From JAGOPO01 sp038065515 (lineage in GTDB: Bacteria > Patescibacteriota > Minisyncoccia > 2-02-FULL-40-12 > GWA2-44-9): a stretch of DNA of 12,702 nt. Position 1 is the stretch's first letter. The number at the start of each line of letters is the position of its first letter. The stretch is from assembly GCA_038065515.1 (NCBI GenBank), contig JBBTQV010000052.1, positions 1 to 12,702 of the forward strand, in the 5' to 3' direction. Under the pieces are notes generated by a model. The model had not been told where the DNA came from, made no database searches, and was given only the letters and a program-made list of their open reading frames with translations. Both the position numbers and the translations under genes were made by a program. Below, one piece after another: positions 6,682 to 12,109 of this stretch.

Positions 6682-6693
6682 AGAGAGGACCGC
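6661..6693 (-). terminator. Intrinsic terminator of tdk
   Basis: On the minus strand GCGGTCCTC (6693-6685) pairs with GAGGGCCGC (6679-6671) around a 5-nt loop, with one G-T pair, followed by TTTTCTTT. It begins 6 nt after the tdk stop. Confidence 0.9.
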
Positions 6694-6698
6694 AGTGT

Positions 6699-7286
6699 TC
6701 AGTCGCCGGTGAACATGAAGTGGCAGATGCCGCAGCGGACTTCGTAGTCGCCGAAGTCGCCCGGCTGCTTTTGCTCGGTGCCACCGTGCAGCCGTTGGGT
6801 GTATAAACCCTTCCGGTGCTTGCACTTCATGCATACGCCAGCATGCACTTTGACTACGGCGGCCATGGCCATGATGCGAGGCATCGGCCCGAACGGCTGT
6901 TTCTTGTAGTCCATGTTCAAGCCGGCTACGACGATGAGGAATTTCTCCCGTCGCCGCATGTCCAGGGTCATCTGCAGTTCGGAGATGATCCAATCCGGGA
7001 GGAACTGGCCCTCATCAATCGCAAGTAGCGAAATGGTCGGGTCGCTCCAGATGAGTCGGAATTCCTTGCGCGTAGCGACAATCCGGGCCGGATATTTTTC
7101 GGCCGCCTGCGGTACTCCTCCCACGATGCGCCGCGCAATGATGTACGGTTCGGGATGTCGGTCGGTCATGGGTCTGATCGCGATGACCTTCTCATCGCGG
7201 TGCTCTGCCCGCATGATGTGGTCGATGAGTCTCCAACTCTTGGCCGAAAACATCGGCCCCGTTTCAACCCTGATACTCGCTGGCAT
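6699..7286 (-). CDS. tdk: Thymidine kinase (TK1-like, class II)
   Basis: This 195-residue salvage enzyme phosphorylates thymidine to dTMP with ATP. Residues 10-17 (GPMFSAKS) are the P-loop, which normally reads GPMFSGKS; Ala15 replaces the last Gly. DEGQF (91-95) holds the catalytic Glu92 of the DEAQF motif. VVAGLNMDYKKQPFGPMP (119-136) matches the TK1 VxAGLDxDFxxxPFG segment. The lasso region has two zinc-binding pairs, C152MKC155 and C185GIC188, with TQRL between them. The end at H189-FMFTGD is close after the last pair, as usual. AGGAG lies 6 nt before ATG in a purine-rich run. The gene is divergent from the tRNA promoter at 7311-7339 and ends at a strong terminator. CPR-like cells that lack nucleotide synthesis would benefit from salvage. 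Confidence 0.93.
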   Translation of the reverse strand: MPASIRVETGPMFSAKSWRLIDHIMRAEHRDEKVIAIRPMTDRHPEPYIIARRIVGGVPQAAEKYPARIVATRKEFRLIWSDPTISLLAIDEGQFLPDWIISELQMTLDMRRREKFLIVVAGLNMDYKKQPFGPMPRIMAMAAVVKVHAGVCMKCKHRKGLYTQRLHGGTEQKQPGDFGDYEVRCGICHFMFTGD

Positions 7287-7310
7287 ATCCGACTCCTCTC
7301 TTTTTCTCTC

Positions 7311-7339
7311 TTGAAAGAACTGTTTGAATGCGGTATACT
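7311..7339 (+). promoter_or_regulatory. Consensus promoter of the tRNA-Asn locus
   Basis: TTGAAA (7311-7316), a 17-bp spacer and TATACT (7334-7339) form a near-consensus sigma70 promoter. Transcription would start at about 7346, some 34 nt before the outer tRNA-Asn 5' end. On the opposite strand the same spot offers a weak TAGTAT for divergent tdk transcription. Confidence 0.85.
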
Positions 7340-7379
7340 ACAGCTCGCAGTAATCCGCAGCCACCAGCGTAGTACATAT

Positions 7380-7441
7380 TCCGGAGTAGCTCAATGGCCC
7401 GCCTCGCGTCGATGAGCTTCGCGAGTCGGGGCAGGTAGAGC
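7380..7441 (+). pseudogene. 5' part of an interrupted tRNA-Asn (acceptor strand and D-arm)
   Basis: TCCGGAG (7380-7386) is a 7-nt acceptor strand, then TA, the D-stem GCTC (7389-7392) and the first D-loop bases AATGG (7393-7397). A 38-nt GC-rich hairpin follows, and the D-loop/D-stem then resume with TAGAGC (7436-7441). After that the tRNA sequence stops and GIY-YIG gene debris begins. The acceptor strand is exactly complementary to CTCCGGA at 7832-7838 in the 3' part some 450 nt away, but differs by one base from the complete tRNA at 7653. So this is the 5' portion of the outer gene, not a copy of the inner one. Confidence 0.8.
7398..7435 (+). repeat. GC-rich palindromic element in a tRNA D-loop, copy 1
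   Basis: CCCGCCTCG (7398-7406) pairs with CGGGGCAGG (7427-7435), with one C-A mismatch and one T-G pair, around a 20-nt loop; CTCGCG/CGCGAG inside offers an alternative stem. Its right part (CGAGT then CGRGGCRGG) and its left arm match copy 2 at 7753-7785. It interrupts AATGG/TAGAGC of the D-loop. Confidence 0.8.
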
Positions 7442-7448
7442 GGCGAAA

Positions 7449-7636
7449 ATGTTTACAGTCTATTTCTTAAAAAGCAGAGATTATCCGAAAACATATGTTG
7501 GGAGCACGGACAATATTGCCCGGAGAATTTCGGAACACAACATACGGAAGACTATCCAATAGAAGCAGAGGCGCGAAAACGCGAACGATATTTAAAGAGT
7601 GCTGCGGGGAGGAGATTTTTGAAAACAGTATTTTAA
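7449..7636 (+). pseudogene. Broken GIY-YIG endonuclease gene
   Basis: From ATG 7449 one frame encodes MFTVYFLKSRDYP, then TYVGSTDNIARRISEHN, the N-terminal half of a GIY-YIG nuclease domain of the small URI/UPF0213-like kind (Tyr of the first motif, YVG in place of YIG, the catalytic Arg-containing helix ARRISEHN). It hits TAG at 7560. The domain's C-terminal end continues in another frame from about 7562: EAEARKRERYLKSAAGRR then FLKTVF and TAA at 7634. Compared with the usual form, roughly 20-25 residues between HN and EARKRE are missing, so an internal deletion plus frameshift broke the gene. No Shine-Dalgarno precedes the ATG. It lies exactly between the two parts of the outer tRNA-Asn. 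Family members act as DNA nicking enzymes, in homing, repair or unknown roles. Confidence 0.85.
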
Positions 7637-7638
7637 AT

Positions 7639-7737
7639 ATCAAACACCGGGCTCCGGGGTAGCTCAATGGTAGAGCAGGTCGCTGTTAACGACAAGGTTA
7701 CAGGTTCGAGTCCTGTCCCCGGAGCCCGGTGTTTGAT
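7639..7737. repeat. 21-bp perfect inverted repeat enclosing the complete tRNA-Asn
   Basis: The 21 nt at 7639-7659 are exactly complementary to 7717-7737. Seven pairs are the tRNA acceptor stem (TCCGGGG/CCCCGGA); the other 14 (ATCAAACACCGGGC on the left) extend the helix outward beyond the tRNA. The discriminator base G7724 would pair with C7652. Confidence 0.93.
7653..7724 (+). tRNA. tRNA-Asn (anticodon GTT), complete inner copy
   Basis: The cloverleaf is complete. The acceptor is TCCGGGG/CCCCGGA. The D-arm is GCTC, AATGGTA, GAGC (7662-7676). The anticodon arm is GGTCG, loop CTGTTAA, CGACA (7678-7694), with GTT at 7685-7687 and a G-A mismatch at the top pair. The variable loop is AGGTT. The T-arm is ACAGG, TTCGAGT, CCTGT (7700-7716). 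The discriminator is G7724, as expected for Asn. CCA is not encoded. This is the only intact tRNA-Asn of the locus. It is transcribed from 7311-7339, and its acceptor stem is embedded in a longer perfect helix. Confidence 0.96.
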
Positions 7738-7744
7738 CAAATGA

Positions 7745-7839
7745 CTCAATGGCCCGCCTCGCCGAAGACGACGAGTCGAGGCGGGTAGAGCAGGTCGCTG
7801 TTAACGACAAGGTTACAGGTTCGAGTCCTGGCTCCGGAG
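7745..7839 (+). pseudogene. 3' part of the interrupted outer tRNA-Asn
   Basis: CTCAATGG (7745-7752) is most of a D-arm 5' side, followed by a 33-nt hairpin and TAGAGC (7786-7791). From there the sequence is identical to the inner tRNA through the anticodon GTT (7800-7802) and the T-loop. The T-stem reads ACAGG/CCTGG, with one mismatch where the inner copy has CCTGT. The acceptor 3' strand is CTCCGGA (7832-7838) and G7839 follows. No matching acceptor 5' strand lies next to it; the exact partner is TCCGGAG at 7380. Together the two parts rebuild one tRNA-Asn apart from the inserted DNA. Confidence 0.8.
7753..7785 (+). repeat. GC-rich palindromic element in a tRNA D-loop, copy 2
   Basis: CCCGCCTCG (7753-7761) pairs perfectly with CGAGGCGGG (7777-7785) around a 15-nt loop. 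It shares the left arm and, with two changes, the 14 nt at its right end with the copy at 7398-7435. It sits at the same D-loop position, between AATGG and TAGAGC. The form resembles short dispersed REP-like palindromes. Confidence 0.85.
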
Positions 7840-7874
7840 CAGACAGGACGGTTCCTAAGAGACCCGTCCGCAGT

Positions 7875-7909
7875 ACTAAAAAGTGCCAATAAAATTGGCG
7901 CTTTTTAGT
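7875..7909. terminator. Bidirectional intrinsic terminator of the tRNA locus
   Basis: A 16-bp stem (7875-7890 with 7894-7909, one T-G pair) closes on AAA. The core GTGCCAAT/ATTGGCGC is followed by TTTTT on the plus strand and also on the minus strand. A smaller hairpin, GGACGG/CCGTCC (7846-7869), precedes it and probably belongs to the tRNA trailer. Confidence 0.9.
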
Positions 7910-8016
7910 GGCTCAAGTTCTAGTCCTATTTCTGTCAAAAATCTCCATTTTCCACTTCTCAATATTTCACGCCGTTTTCTGCGGTTCGAGTCCCACTTCC
8001 GCCGTGAATTCTGTGG

Positions 8017-8022
8017 TACAAT
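8017..8022 (+). promoter_or_regulatory. Extended -10 promoter of the DUF2231-like gene, near-leaderless
   Basis: TGG followed by TACAAT (8017-8022) ends 7 nt before the ATG at 8030. No clear -35 lies 16-18 bp upstream; the extended -10 may compensate. No Shine-Dalgarno precedes the ATG. Confidence 0.5.
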
Positions 8023-8029
8023 TCAGGGA

Positions 8030-8563
8030 ATGGATCTGCACCCGCTGGTGGTACATTTTCCGATCGCGTTTCTCTCTGTGTACAGCGGCATGGAGCTGTT
8101 CCGGTTTCGTTTCGTGACGGCCGCCCCCTACTGGTTCTACATGAAGGCATTCTTGGTAATCGCCGGTTCCCTGGGGGCCGGGGCGGCGTACCTTACCGGC
8201 GAACGGGCGGAAGAGCTGTTTCAGGGCAGTGGCCTGTACGAACTCGTCGAACTGCACGCTCGCTGGGCGAAGGGTACGACTCTGGTTTTCGGAGCCATTG
8301 CCGCGGTGTATTTCGTTGCGTGGCTGACCCGTCTCGAGCGGGTGAGTCGCTTGGAGTTGGCGCTGGGCTTCTCGCATACATGGCCGTACGACGCGCTTAA
8401 GCGACTGGTTAACTGGCTGACCACGAGTATGCTCATGGTATTTCCGGCACTTGTGGGTATGGCGGGAATCCTCGTGACTGGGTCGCTCGGCGGTATGCTG
8501 GTCTATGGACCGGAACGCGATCCATTTGCGCGGATACTCTACGATTTGTTGTTTGCACGGTGA
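8030..8563 (+). CDS. DUF2231-like integral membrane protein
   Basis: This 177-residue protein has four hydrophobic segments (about 8-24, 36-54, 82-100 and 132-155). It starts with the family signature LHPLVVHFPIAF (3-14), with His4 and His9 in the first helix. Residues 43-62 (VIAGSLGAGAAYLTGERAEE) and H76 in the ELHARWA segment also fit, and GGMLVYGPER (154-163) corresponds to the G-G-LVY motif near the C-terminus. Conserved His residues inside the membrane suggest cofactor or heme binding; this is inference. The ATG at 8030 is chosen because HPLVVHFP is normally right at the N-terminus and a -10 box lies 7 nt before it. The same frame is open back to 7883, but that stretch overlaps the tRNA terminator. 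It stands alone. Confidence 0.8.
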   Translation: MDLHPLVVHFPIAFLSVYSGMELFRFRFVTAAPYWFYMKAFLVIAGSLGAGAAYLTGERAEELFQGSGLYELVELHARWAKGTTLVFGAIAAVYFVAWLTRLERVSRLELALGFSHTWPYDALKRLVNWLTTSMLMVFPALVGMAGILVTGSLGGMLVYGPERDPFARILYDLLFAR

Positions 8564-8674
8564 ACATGCTTTGTCCGTTGATGTTCCGGCAAATCGCGCT
8601 CGCGCCAATTCAAATTCAATGTATCGAGGGGGTTGGGGGGAGGAATTCCGGAGAAATCCTCGTTTCTAGTGGCT

Positions 8675-8693
8675 CTCAATCGTTATTGAGTTT
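8675..8693 (+). terminator. Weak hairpin after the DUF2231-like gene
   Basis: CTCAAT/ATTGAG (8675-8690, 4-nt loop) followed by only TTT. A second weak pairing, GAGGA/TCCTC, lies just upstream (8639-8662). Either could be a poor terminator. The rest of 8564-8767 shows no credible gene. Confidence 0.3.
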
Positions 8694-8734
8694 GCGAATC
8701 AATTAGGGGGACTTTTCTTATTGAGGAAAACCCG

Positions 8735-8761
8735 TATACTTCTTACAAACATAACTATCAT
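8735..8761 (+). promoter_or_regulatory. Two alternative -10 boxes for the Cys-rich surface protein gene
   Basis: TATACT (8735-8740) would give a leader of about 21 nt. TATCAT (8756-8761) ends exactly 6 nt before ATG 8768, the same leaderless geometry as at 279-284 and 2223-2228. Neither has a convincing -35 and there is no Shine-Dalgarno, which slightly favours the second. Confidence 0.4.
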
Positions 8762-8767
8762 ATTCAT

Positions 8768-10423
8768 ATGCCCAATATGTCGCTCGGCAAAGTGCTGGCA
8801 GTAGTAGGGGGTGTGGCTGTTTTGGGTGTTGCCGCAGCTTTGAGCGGTGTTTTTAATCCGCAGTTTTCTGACAGTGGAGTTGATGTCAGGGGCACACGAT
8901 GCGAAGAGCTGGCCTCTGCCCGGCAGGCAATTTTGAATGAACTGGAAGAGCGCAAAAATACAGCTGCGCAGACACATGAACAGGAGCGTGATGGTATCAG
9001 CGAGGCCTATTGGGAGAAGAACCGTGAATTAGAGGCAAAGAATCATGAGTGCATTTCGCGGGCATTGACGGCCGATCCCTGCAAGGAGGCATTCGATAGG
9101 GGCGAGCGTCTCTATGAAGAGATTATGGCTGATTTTGCCGCAGACAAAGGATTCAACGAGGCCAAGTTCAACGAGCGCGAGGCGGCGAAGAAAGAATACA
9201 ATGCGTGTGTTGAAGAGGCGCGTAAGCCGGAGACCTATACGAGTGCAGAGGCGGCGTGTGCCGCTGAGCTGGCGGCCGGGCGTGAGGCAAATCAAGCAGA
9301 CCGTACTACAAAAGAGGCACGGGCTCGGGCGCGGTATGACGAGATGATAGCCAGAGCGCAGGAGGCGTATCAGCAGAAGTCTGCCATCCTTGATGCCATA
9401 AAAGAGAAATGCAATGAGCCGGGAGACACGGTCACTATGCGCATTGGCGGTCTGACGACCGCCGGGAGCGGCACGAGCATCCAGTCACAAGGCTCTGCCT
9501 GCACCGGAGCATTTGCGGGCAACGACCCCGACATTCAGCGTCAGATTGCACGTCTGGAGAGCCAGCTCCAGAAGGCAAAAGCCGGAGGGCAAAGCGGTGG
9601 CCTCTTTGGAGTCGAACATATTCAGGAATCTCTGGATCGTTTGCGGCAGGAACTGCGGGATTCCGAAAGAACCTGCGTCGTTGATGCCGATTGTGGCGAC
9701 CCTACGCCGGTCTGCTGCAGTGGGACGCAAGTGGGTCGTGCGTATTGCAATAATGGCGTCTGTGCATCGGAGAAAAGAGAGTGTGTTGATCCGGAGATTT
9801 GTGCCGGCAAGCCTGCGGCATGTGTGGCGCCCAGCACCGGCGCGCAACAGCAGGACGGAGTGTATATAAGCCGTACGATTCCCGAAACAGGCTCTTGCTC
9901 GCAAAACTTGCAGGTCCTGAAGTTGCAAAAAGCGACTCCCGAATCAAGTCGCTTCTCTATCGCCGGCAATATTCCCGGATGGCTTCACATTGATCCGCCA
10001 AGCGGTTCGCTGCCGGGTACGGTGGATGTGACCTACTCATGCGGAACCGTGCAGGCCATGGGTCCGGGAGTCTATACGGCCGGCGGGAGCATGACGGTCT
10101 ACAATGCAGCCAACGAACTCATCAATACCGTTCCGTTCAATGTTGTGATTACCGTTACCGCAGCGCCGAAGATGATTGATGTCATTGATGTCGGCGGAAA
10201 ACTTATTCCGGTGAGTGATGTGCATCGGTTCACCGGACCCGAGTGCGACAAAGATGAGCATTGGCATGCGAATAGCGGCTCAGCTAGGGCATTGGACGGT
10301 TCGGTGGTGCCGGATGTCTCCGAATGTGGCTACGGGAAGACCAAGAATATTCCGGTCATCTCTGCGCCGGATACGCGGGTCAGGGGTGAGGTTCGGGGGC
10401 TTGAGGGGTTGAAGAGCAGGTAA
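8768..10423 (+). CDS. Membrane-anchored Cys-rich surface protein with coiled coil and Ig-like domain
   Basis: This is a 551-residue protein. Residues 8-28 form an N-terminal anchor or uncleaved signal helix. Residues about 43-218 are charged helix and coiled coil carrying spaced cysteines. A second short coiled coil lies at 253-301. A compact disulfide-type knot follows at 303-352 (nine Cys, including CVVDADCG, VCCSG, CNNGVC). Residues about 375-465 look like an Ig-like/BACON-type beta sandwich (FSIAGNIPGWLHIDPPSGSLPGTVDVTYSCG). The final part, 490-530, has C493, HWH (498-500), LDGSVV and CGYGK (520-524). It has 20 Cys in all, an even number, as expected for an exported oxidised protein. A cell-surface or adhesion role is inferred. 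Start alternatives are ATG 8768 and 8777. No close named family is recognised. Confidence 0.8.
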   Translation: MPNMSLGKVLAVVGGVAVLGVAAALSGVFNPQFSDSGVDVRGTRCEELASARQAILNELEERKNTAAQTHEQERDGISEAYWEKNRELEAKNHECISRALTADPCKEAFDRGERLYEEIMADFAADKGFNEAKFNEREAAKKEYNACVEEARKPETYTSAEAACAAELAAGREANQADRTTKEARARARYDEMIARAQEAYQQKSAILDAIKEKCNEPGDTVTMRIGGLTTAGSGTSIQSQGSACTGAFAGNDPDIQRQIARLESQLQKAKAGGQSGGLFGVEHIQESLDRLRQELRDSERTCVVDADCGDPTPVCCSGTQVGRAYCNNGVCASEKRECVDPEICAGKPAACVAPSTGAQQQDGVYISRTIPETGSCSQNLQVLKLQKATPESSRFSIAGNIPGWLHIDPPSGSLPGTVDVTYSCGTVQAMGPGVYTAGGSMTVYNAANELINTVPFNVVITVTAAPKMIDVIDVGGKLIPVSDVHRFTGPECDKDEHWHANSGSARALDGSVVPDVSECGYGKTKNIPVISAPDTRVRGEVRGLEGLKSR

Positions 10424-10433
10424 AAGCAAAGAA

Positions 10434-10457
10434 AATAGGCCCTTACGGAGGCCTATT
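10434..10457 (-). terminator. Intrinsic terminator of the two-CxxC protein gene
   Basis: AATAGGCC (10434-10441) pairs with GGCCTATT (10450-10457) around an 8-nt loop. On the minus strand it is followed by TTCTTTGCTTTT. It lies 3 nt after the stop of the minus gene and 10 nt after the stop of the plus gene, so it may serve both, though the plus side lacks a T-run. Confidence 0.8.
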
Positions 10458-10460
10458 GTG

Positions 10461-10973
10461 TTACTCGATTCCGAAGACGCAGTTGAACTTCGGAAGGCGC
10501 TCGTCCCCGGGGAAAATCCTGTCCTTCTTGCAGACGACGCAGACTAGACGCTCCGAGCCGTCTATGTATGCGTCGTCGATTCCGTACGGTGTGTCAATGA
10601 TGTGTGCGAACGCGGATTCTTTCCGGCATACCCTGCAGTACACCAGTACGCGGCCCGCCTCGTCGCGCTTCTCGTACACTTGCTCGCCGGTAAAGACCGA
10701 TACCGCTTGGCCCAATGCGACACCGAGTTCGTTGACCTCATCGCGCAGCCGGCCAACCCTGTTCTTCTCGCCGTTGCCGTCAGAGAACATGCCGTGTTCG
10801 CCCCAGTTATGCTTGGCCTGGTACGCGCGCAGGAACTCGAACATCTTGGAGTTCAGCTGCATCTGGAGCCTCACGATCTGGATCAGCAGATCACGGTCCG
10901 TCGGCGGCGACGCTACACCGTCCACATCTGCCACGGTAGACATCTCCGCCTTTAGTAGAGCATCCTTACCCAT
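10461..10973 (-). CDS. Hypothetical protein with two CxxC pairs (possible zinc ribbon)
   Basis: This 170-residue soluble protein has a variable start (about 1-25), a helical section (28-55, LLIQIVRLQMQLNSKMFEFLRAY), a charged middle with a GEQVYEKRDEAGRV hairpin, and a C-terminal part with CRVC and CVVC about 31 residues apart. Those two pairs are spaced like a zinc ribbon; one more Cys lies near the end. The start is the ATG at 10973, since GGAGG (10983-10979) stands 5 nt upstream; the TTG at 10985 in the same frame overlaps that ribosome site and is rejected. It has its own strong promoter and terminator, so it is monocistronic. The two-CxxC part may bind metal or nucleic acid. The family is not recognised. 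Confidence 0.75.
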   Translation of the reverse strand: MGKDALLKAEMSTVADVDGVASPPTDRDLLIQIVRLQMQLNSKMFEFLRAYQAKHNWGEHGMFSDGNGEKNRVGRLRDEVNELGVALGQAVSVFTGEQVYEKRDEAGRVLVYCRVCRKESAFAHIIDTPYGIDDAYIDGSERLVCVVCKKDRIFPGDERLPKFNCVFGIE

Positions 10974-11001
10974 CACCGCCTCCAATCTTGAGAACTGTTC
11001 T

Positions 11002-11030
11002 ATTATATATTAAATCTCTTTCGTTATCAA
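11002..11030 (-). promoter_or_regulatory. Near-consensus sigma70 promoter of the two-CxxC protein gene
   Basis: On the minus strand TTGATA (11030-11025), a 17-bp spacer and a perfect TATAAT (11007-11002). Transcription should begin near 10995, giving a leader of about 22 nt that holds GGAGG. Confidence 0.9.
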
Positions 11031-11102
11031 CAGATGCCTGTTCCCATCGAGCGCAGGGGACGGTATGCTGTTGCCAGTAGGCCAGATTAATCTCATGACA
11101 CT

Positions 11103-12098
11103 ATGAAACGAATCGTACCAATGCTCATGTCTGTACTCTTGTTTCCTGCGGTCGCGTTTGCGCAGGCACCGGCATCAATGCCGAGCGCGGGGCTCACTCC
11201 GGAGAGTCCGTTTTACTTTCTGGATTCGTTGGCGGAAACGCTTCAGGAGTTGCTGACCTTGAACACATCGGCGAAAGCGCGGCTCCAGATTGGGTTCGCC
11301 GCCGAGCGGGTTGCGGAAATCCAGAAGATATTGGAAACGAAGGGCGTTGAGGCAAAGGGGCTTGCCGTTGCGCAAGCGCGCCTGAAATCGCATCTTGCCG
11401 ATGCGGCAGCTATTGTGACCAACAAGCGTACAAAGGGAGAAGATGTTCGCGAGTTGGCGAAAGAGTTGGGCGATGAGTTTGGAGCTTCGCAAATTGCATT
11501 AGCGCAGACATTCGACGAGCAGAAGCGCGCCTTGGAGGCAAAAAAAGAGAGCATCGAAGAGCAATTGAAAGCGGCCCGCCGTTCCAAAGATGCGGCGTTG
11601 ACCGAAACCTTGACCCTCCAGCTGACGCAACTCAAAGATCAGATCAAATTGCTTGATGCGACGGAAAAGCAAATCGATGATGATTTGGAAGATGACGATG
11701 AGACGCTCGAAGAGGCAGAAGATGAGGATAATAGTCCCGCTGAACTGAAAAAAGAAGCACAGCAACAGATTGGCGAAGCGGAAAAGAAGCGTCGCGAGGT
11801 CGAGTACGAAATGAGTAAAGAAGGCGTGCAGATCGCACCCGCATCGTTCAATGCCTATAACCAATTCCTTGTTCAGGCAAAAGACCTTCTTTCGAAAGAG
11901 GATTACGGCGGTGCTATCAGAGCCGCGAAGGAGGCGAAGGCATCTCTCGAAGAGGTAAAACAGGGTGCCGAGCAGCAGCGGGAAGAGCAGAAGCAGGAGG
12001 AAGAACAGGTGAAGAAAGAGGCCGAAAAAATCAGTGAAGCGGAGAAGAAGCTCCTCGAGCAACAGCGTGAACAGCAGAAGCAGGAATCAGAACAATAA
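11103..12098 (+). CDS. Secreted DUF5667-like coiled-coil protein
   Basis: This is a 331-residue protein. Residues 1-20 form a signal peptide with an AFA cleavage site before QAPAS. Residues about 29-100 match the DUF5667 pattern: GLTPESPFYFLDSLAETLQE, then TSAKARLQIGFAAERVAEIQ. From 100 to the end it is almost entirely charged helix and coiled coil, with a very acidic run at about 193-212 (DDDLEDDDETLEEAEDEDN) and a final Glu/Gln/Lys-rich tail (about 285-331). A short ordered piece (about 240-280, with FNAYNQFLVQAKDLLSKEDYGGAIRAAKEA) resembles a TPR-like helical hairpin. It should be exported and sit at the cell surface. No Shine-Dalgarno precedes ATG 11103; TATGCT at 11064-11069 is a weak possible -10. 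Function unknown; such proteins are frequent in CPR genomes. Confidence 0.8.
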   Translation: MKRIVPMLMSVLLFPAVAFAQAPASMPSAGLTPESPFYFLDSLAETLQELLTLNTSAKARLQIGFAAERVAEIQKILETKGVEAKGLAVAQARLKSHLADAAAIVTNKRTKGEDVRELAKELGDEFGASQIALAQTFDEQKRALEAKKESIEEQLKAARRSKDAALTETLTLQLTQLKDQIKLLDATEKQIDDDLEDDDETLEEAEDEDNSPAELKKEAQQQIGEAEKKRREVEYEMSKEGVQIAPASFNAYNQFLVQAKDLLSKEDYGGAIRAAKEAKASLEEVKQGAEQQREEQKQEEEQVKKEAEKISEAEKKLLEQQREQQKQESEQ

Positions 12099-12109
12099 TA
12101 TTTACCCAT

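Noticed and set aside
7380..7850. Group I or group II intron in tRNA-Asn
   Set aside because: The break is in the D-loop, not the anticodon loop, and no conserved intron core could be seen by eye. A covariance search would decide.
7380..7850. CRISPR array suggested by repeated tRNA segments
   Set aside because: The repeats are tRNA arms and hairpins, with no regular spacer length and no cas genes.
7910..8029. tRNA-like fragments (AGTTCTAGTCC at 7916 and GGTTCGAGTCCC at 7983)
   Set aside because: Both look like T-loops, but the stems do not pair over five bases and no other tRNA arm is nearby. They may be old tRNA debris or chance; the stretch is otherwise empty.
7883..8029. Longer N-terminus for the DUF2231-like protein
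   Set aside because: It would start inside the tRNA-locus terminator, and the family signature normally lies at the N-terminus, which fits ATG 8030.
8566..8706. A 46-codon open frame after the DUF2231-like gene
   Set aside because: No ribosome site, no promoter at its start, odd composition and no recognisable motif; it overlaps two weak hairpins.
11499..12062. Long minus-strand Leu/Phe-rich frame opposite the DUF5667-like gene
   Set aside because: It is the antisense image of a Glu/Lys/Gln-rich coiled coil and not an independent membrane protein.
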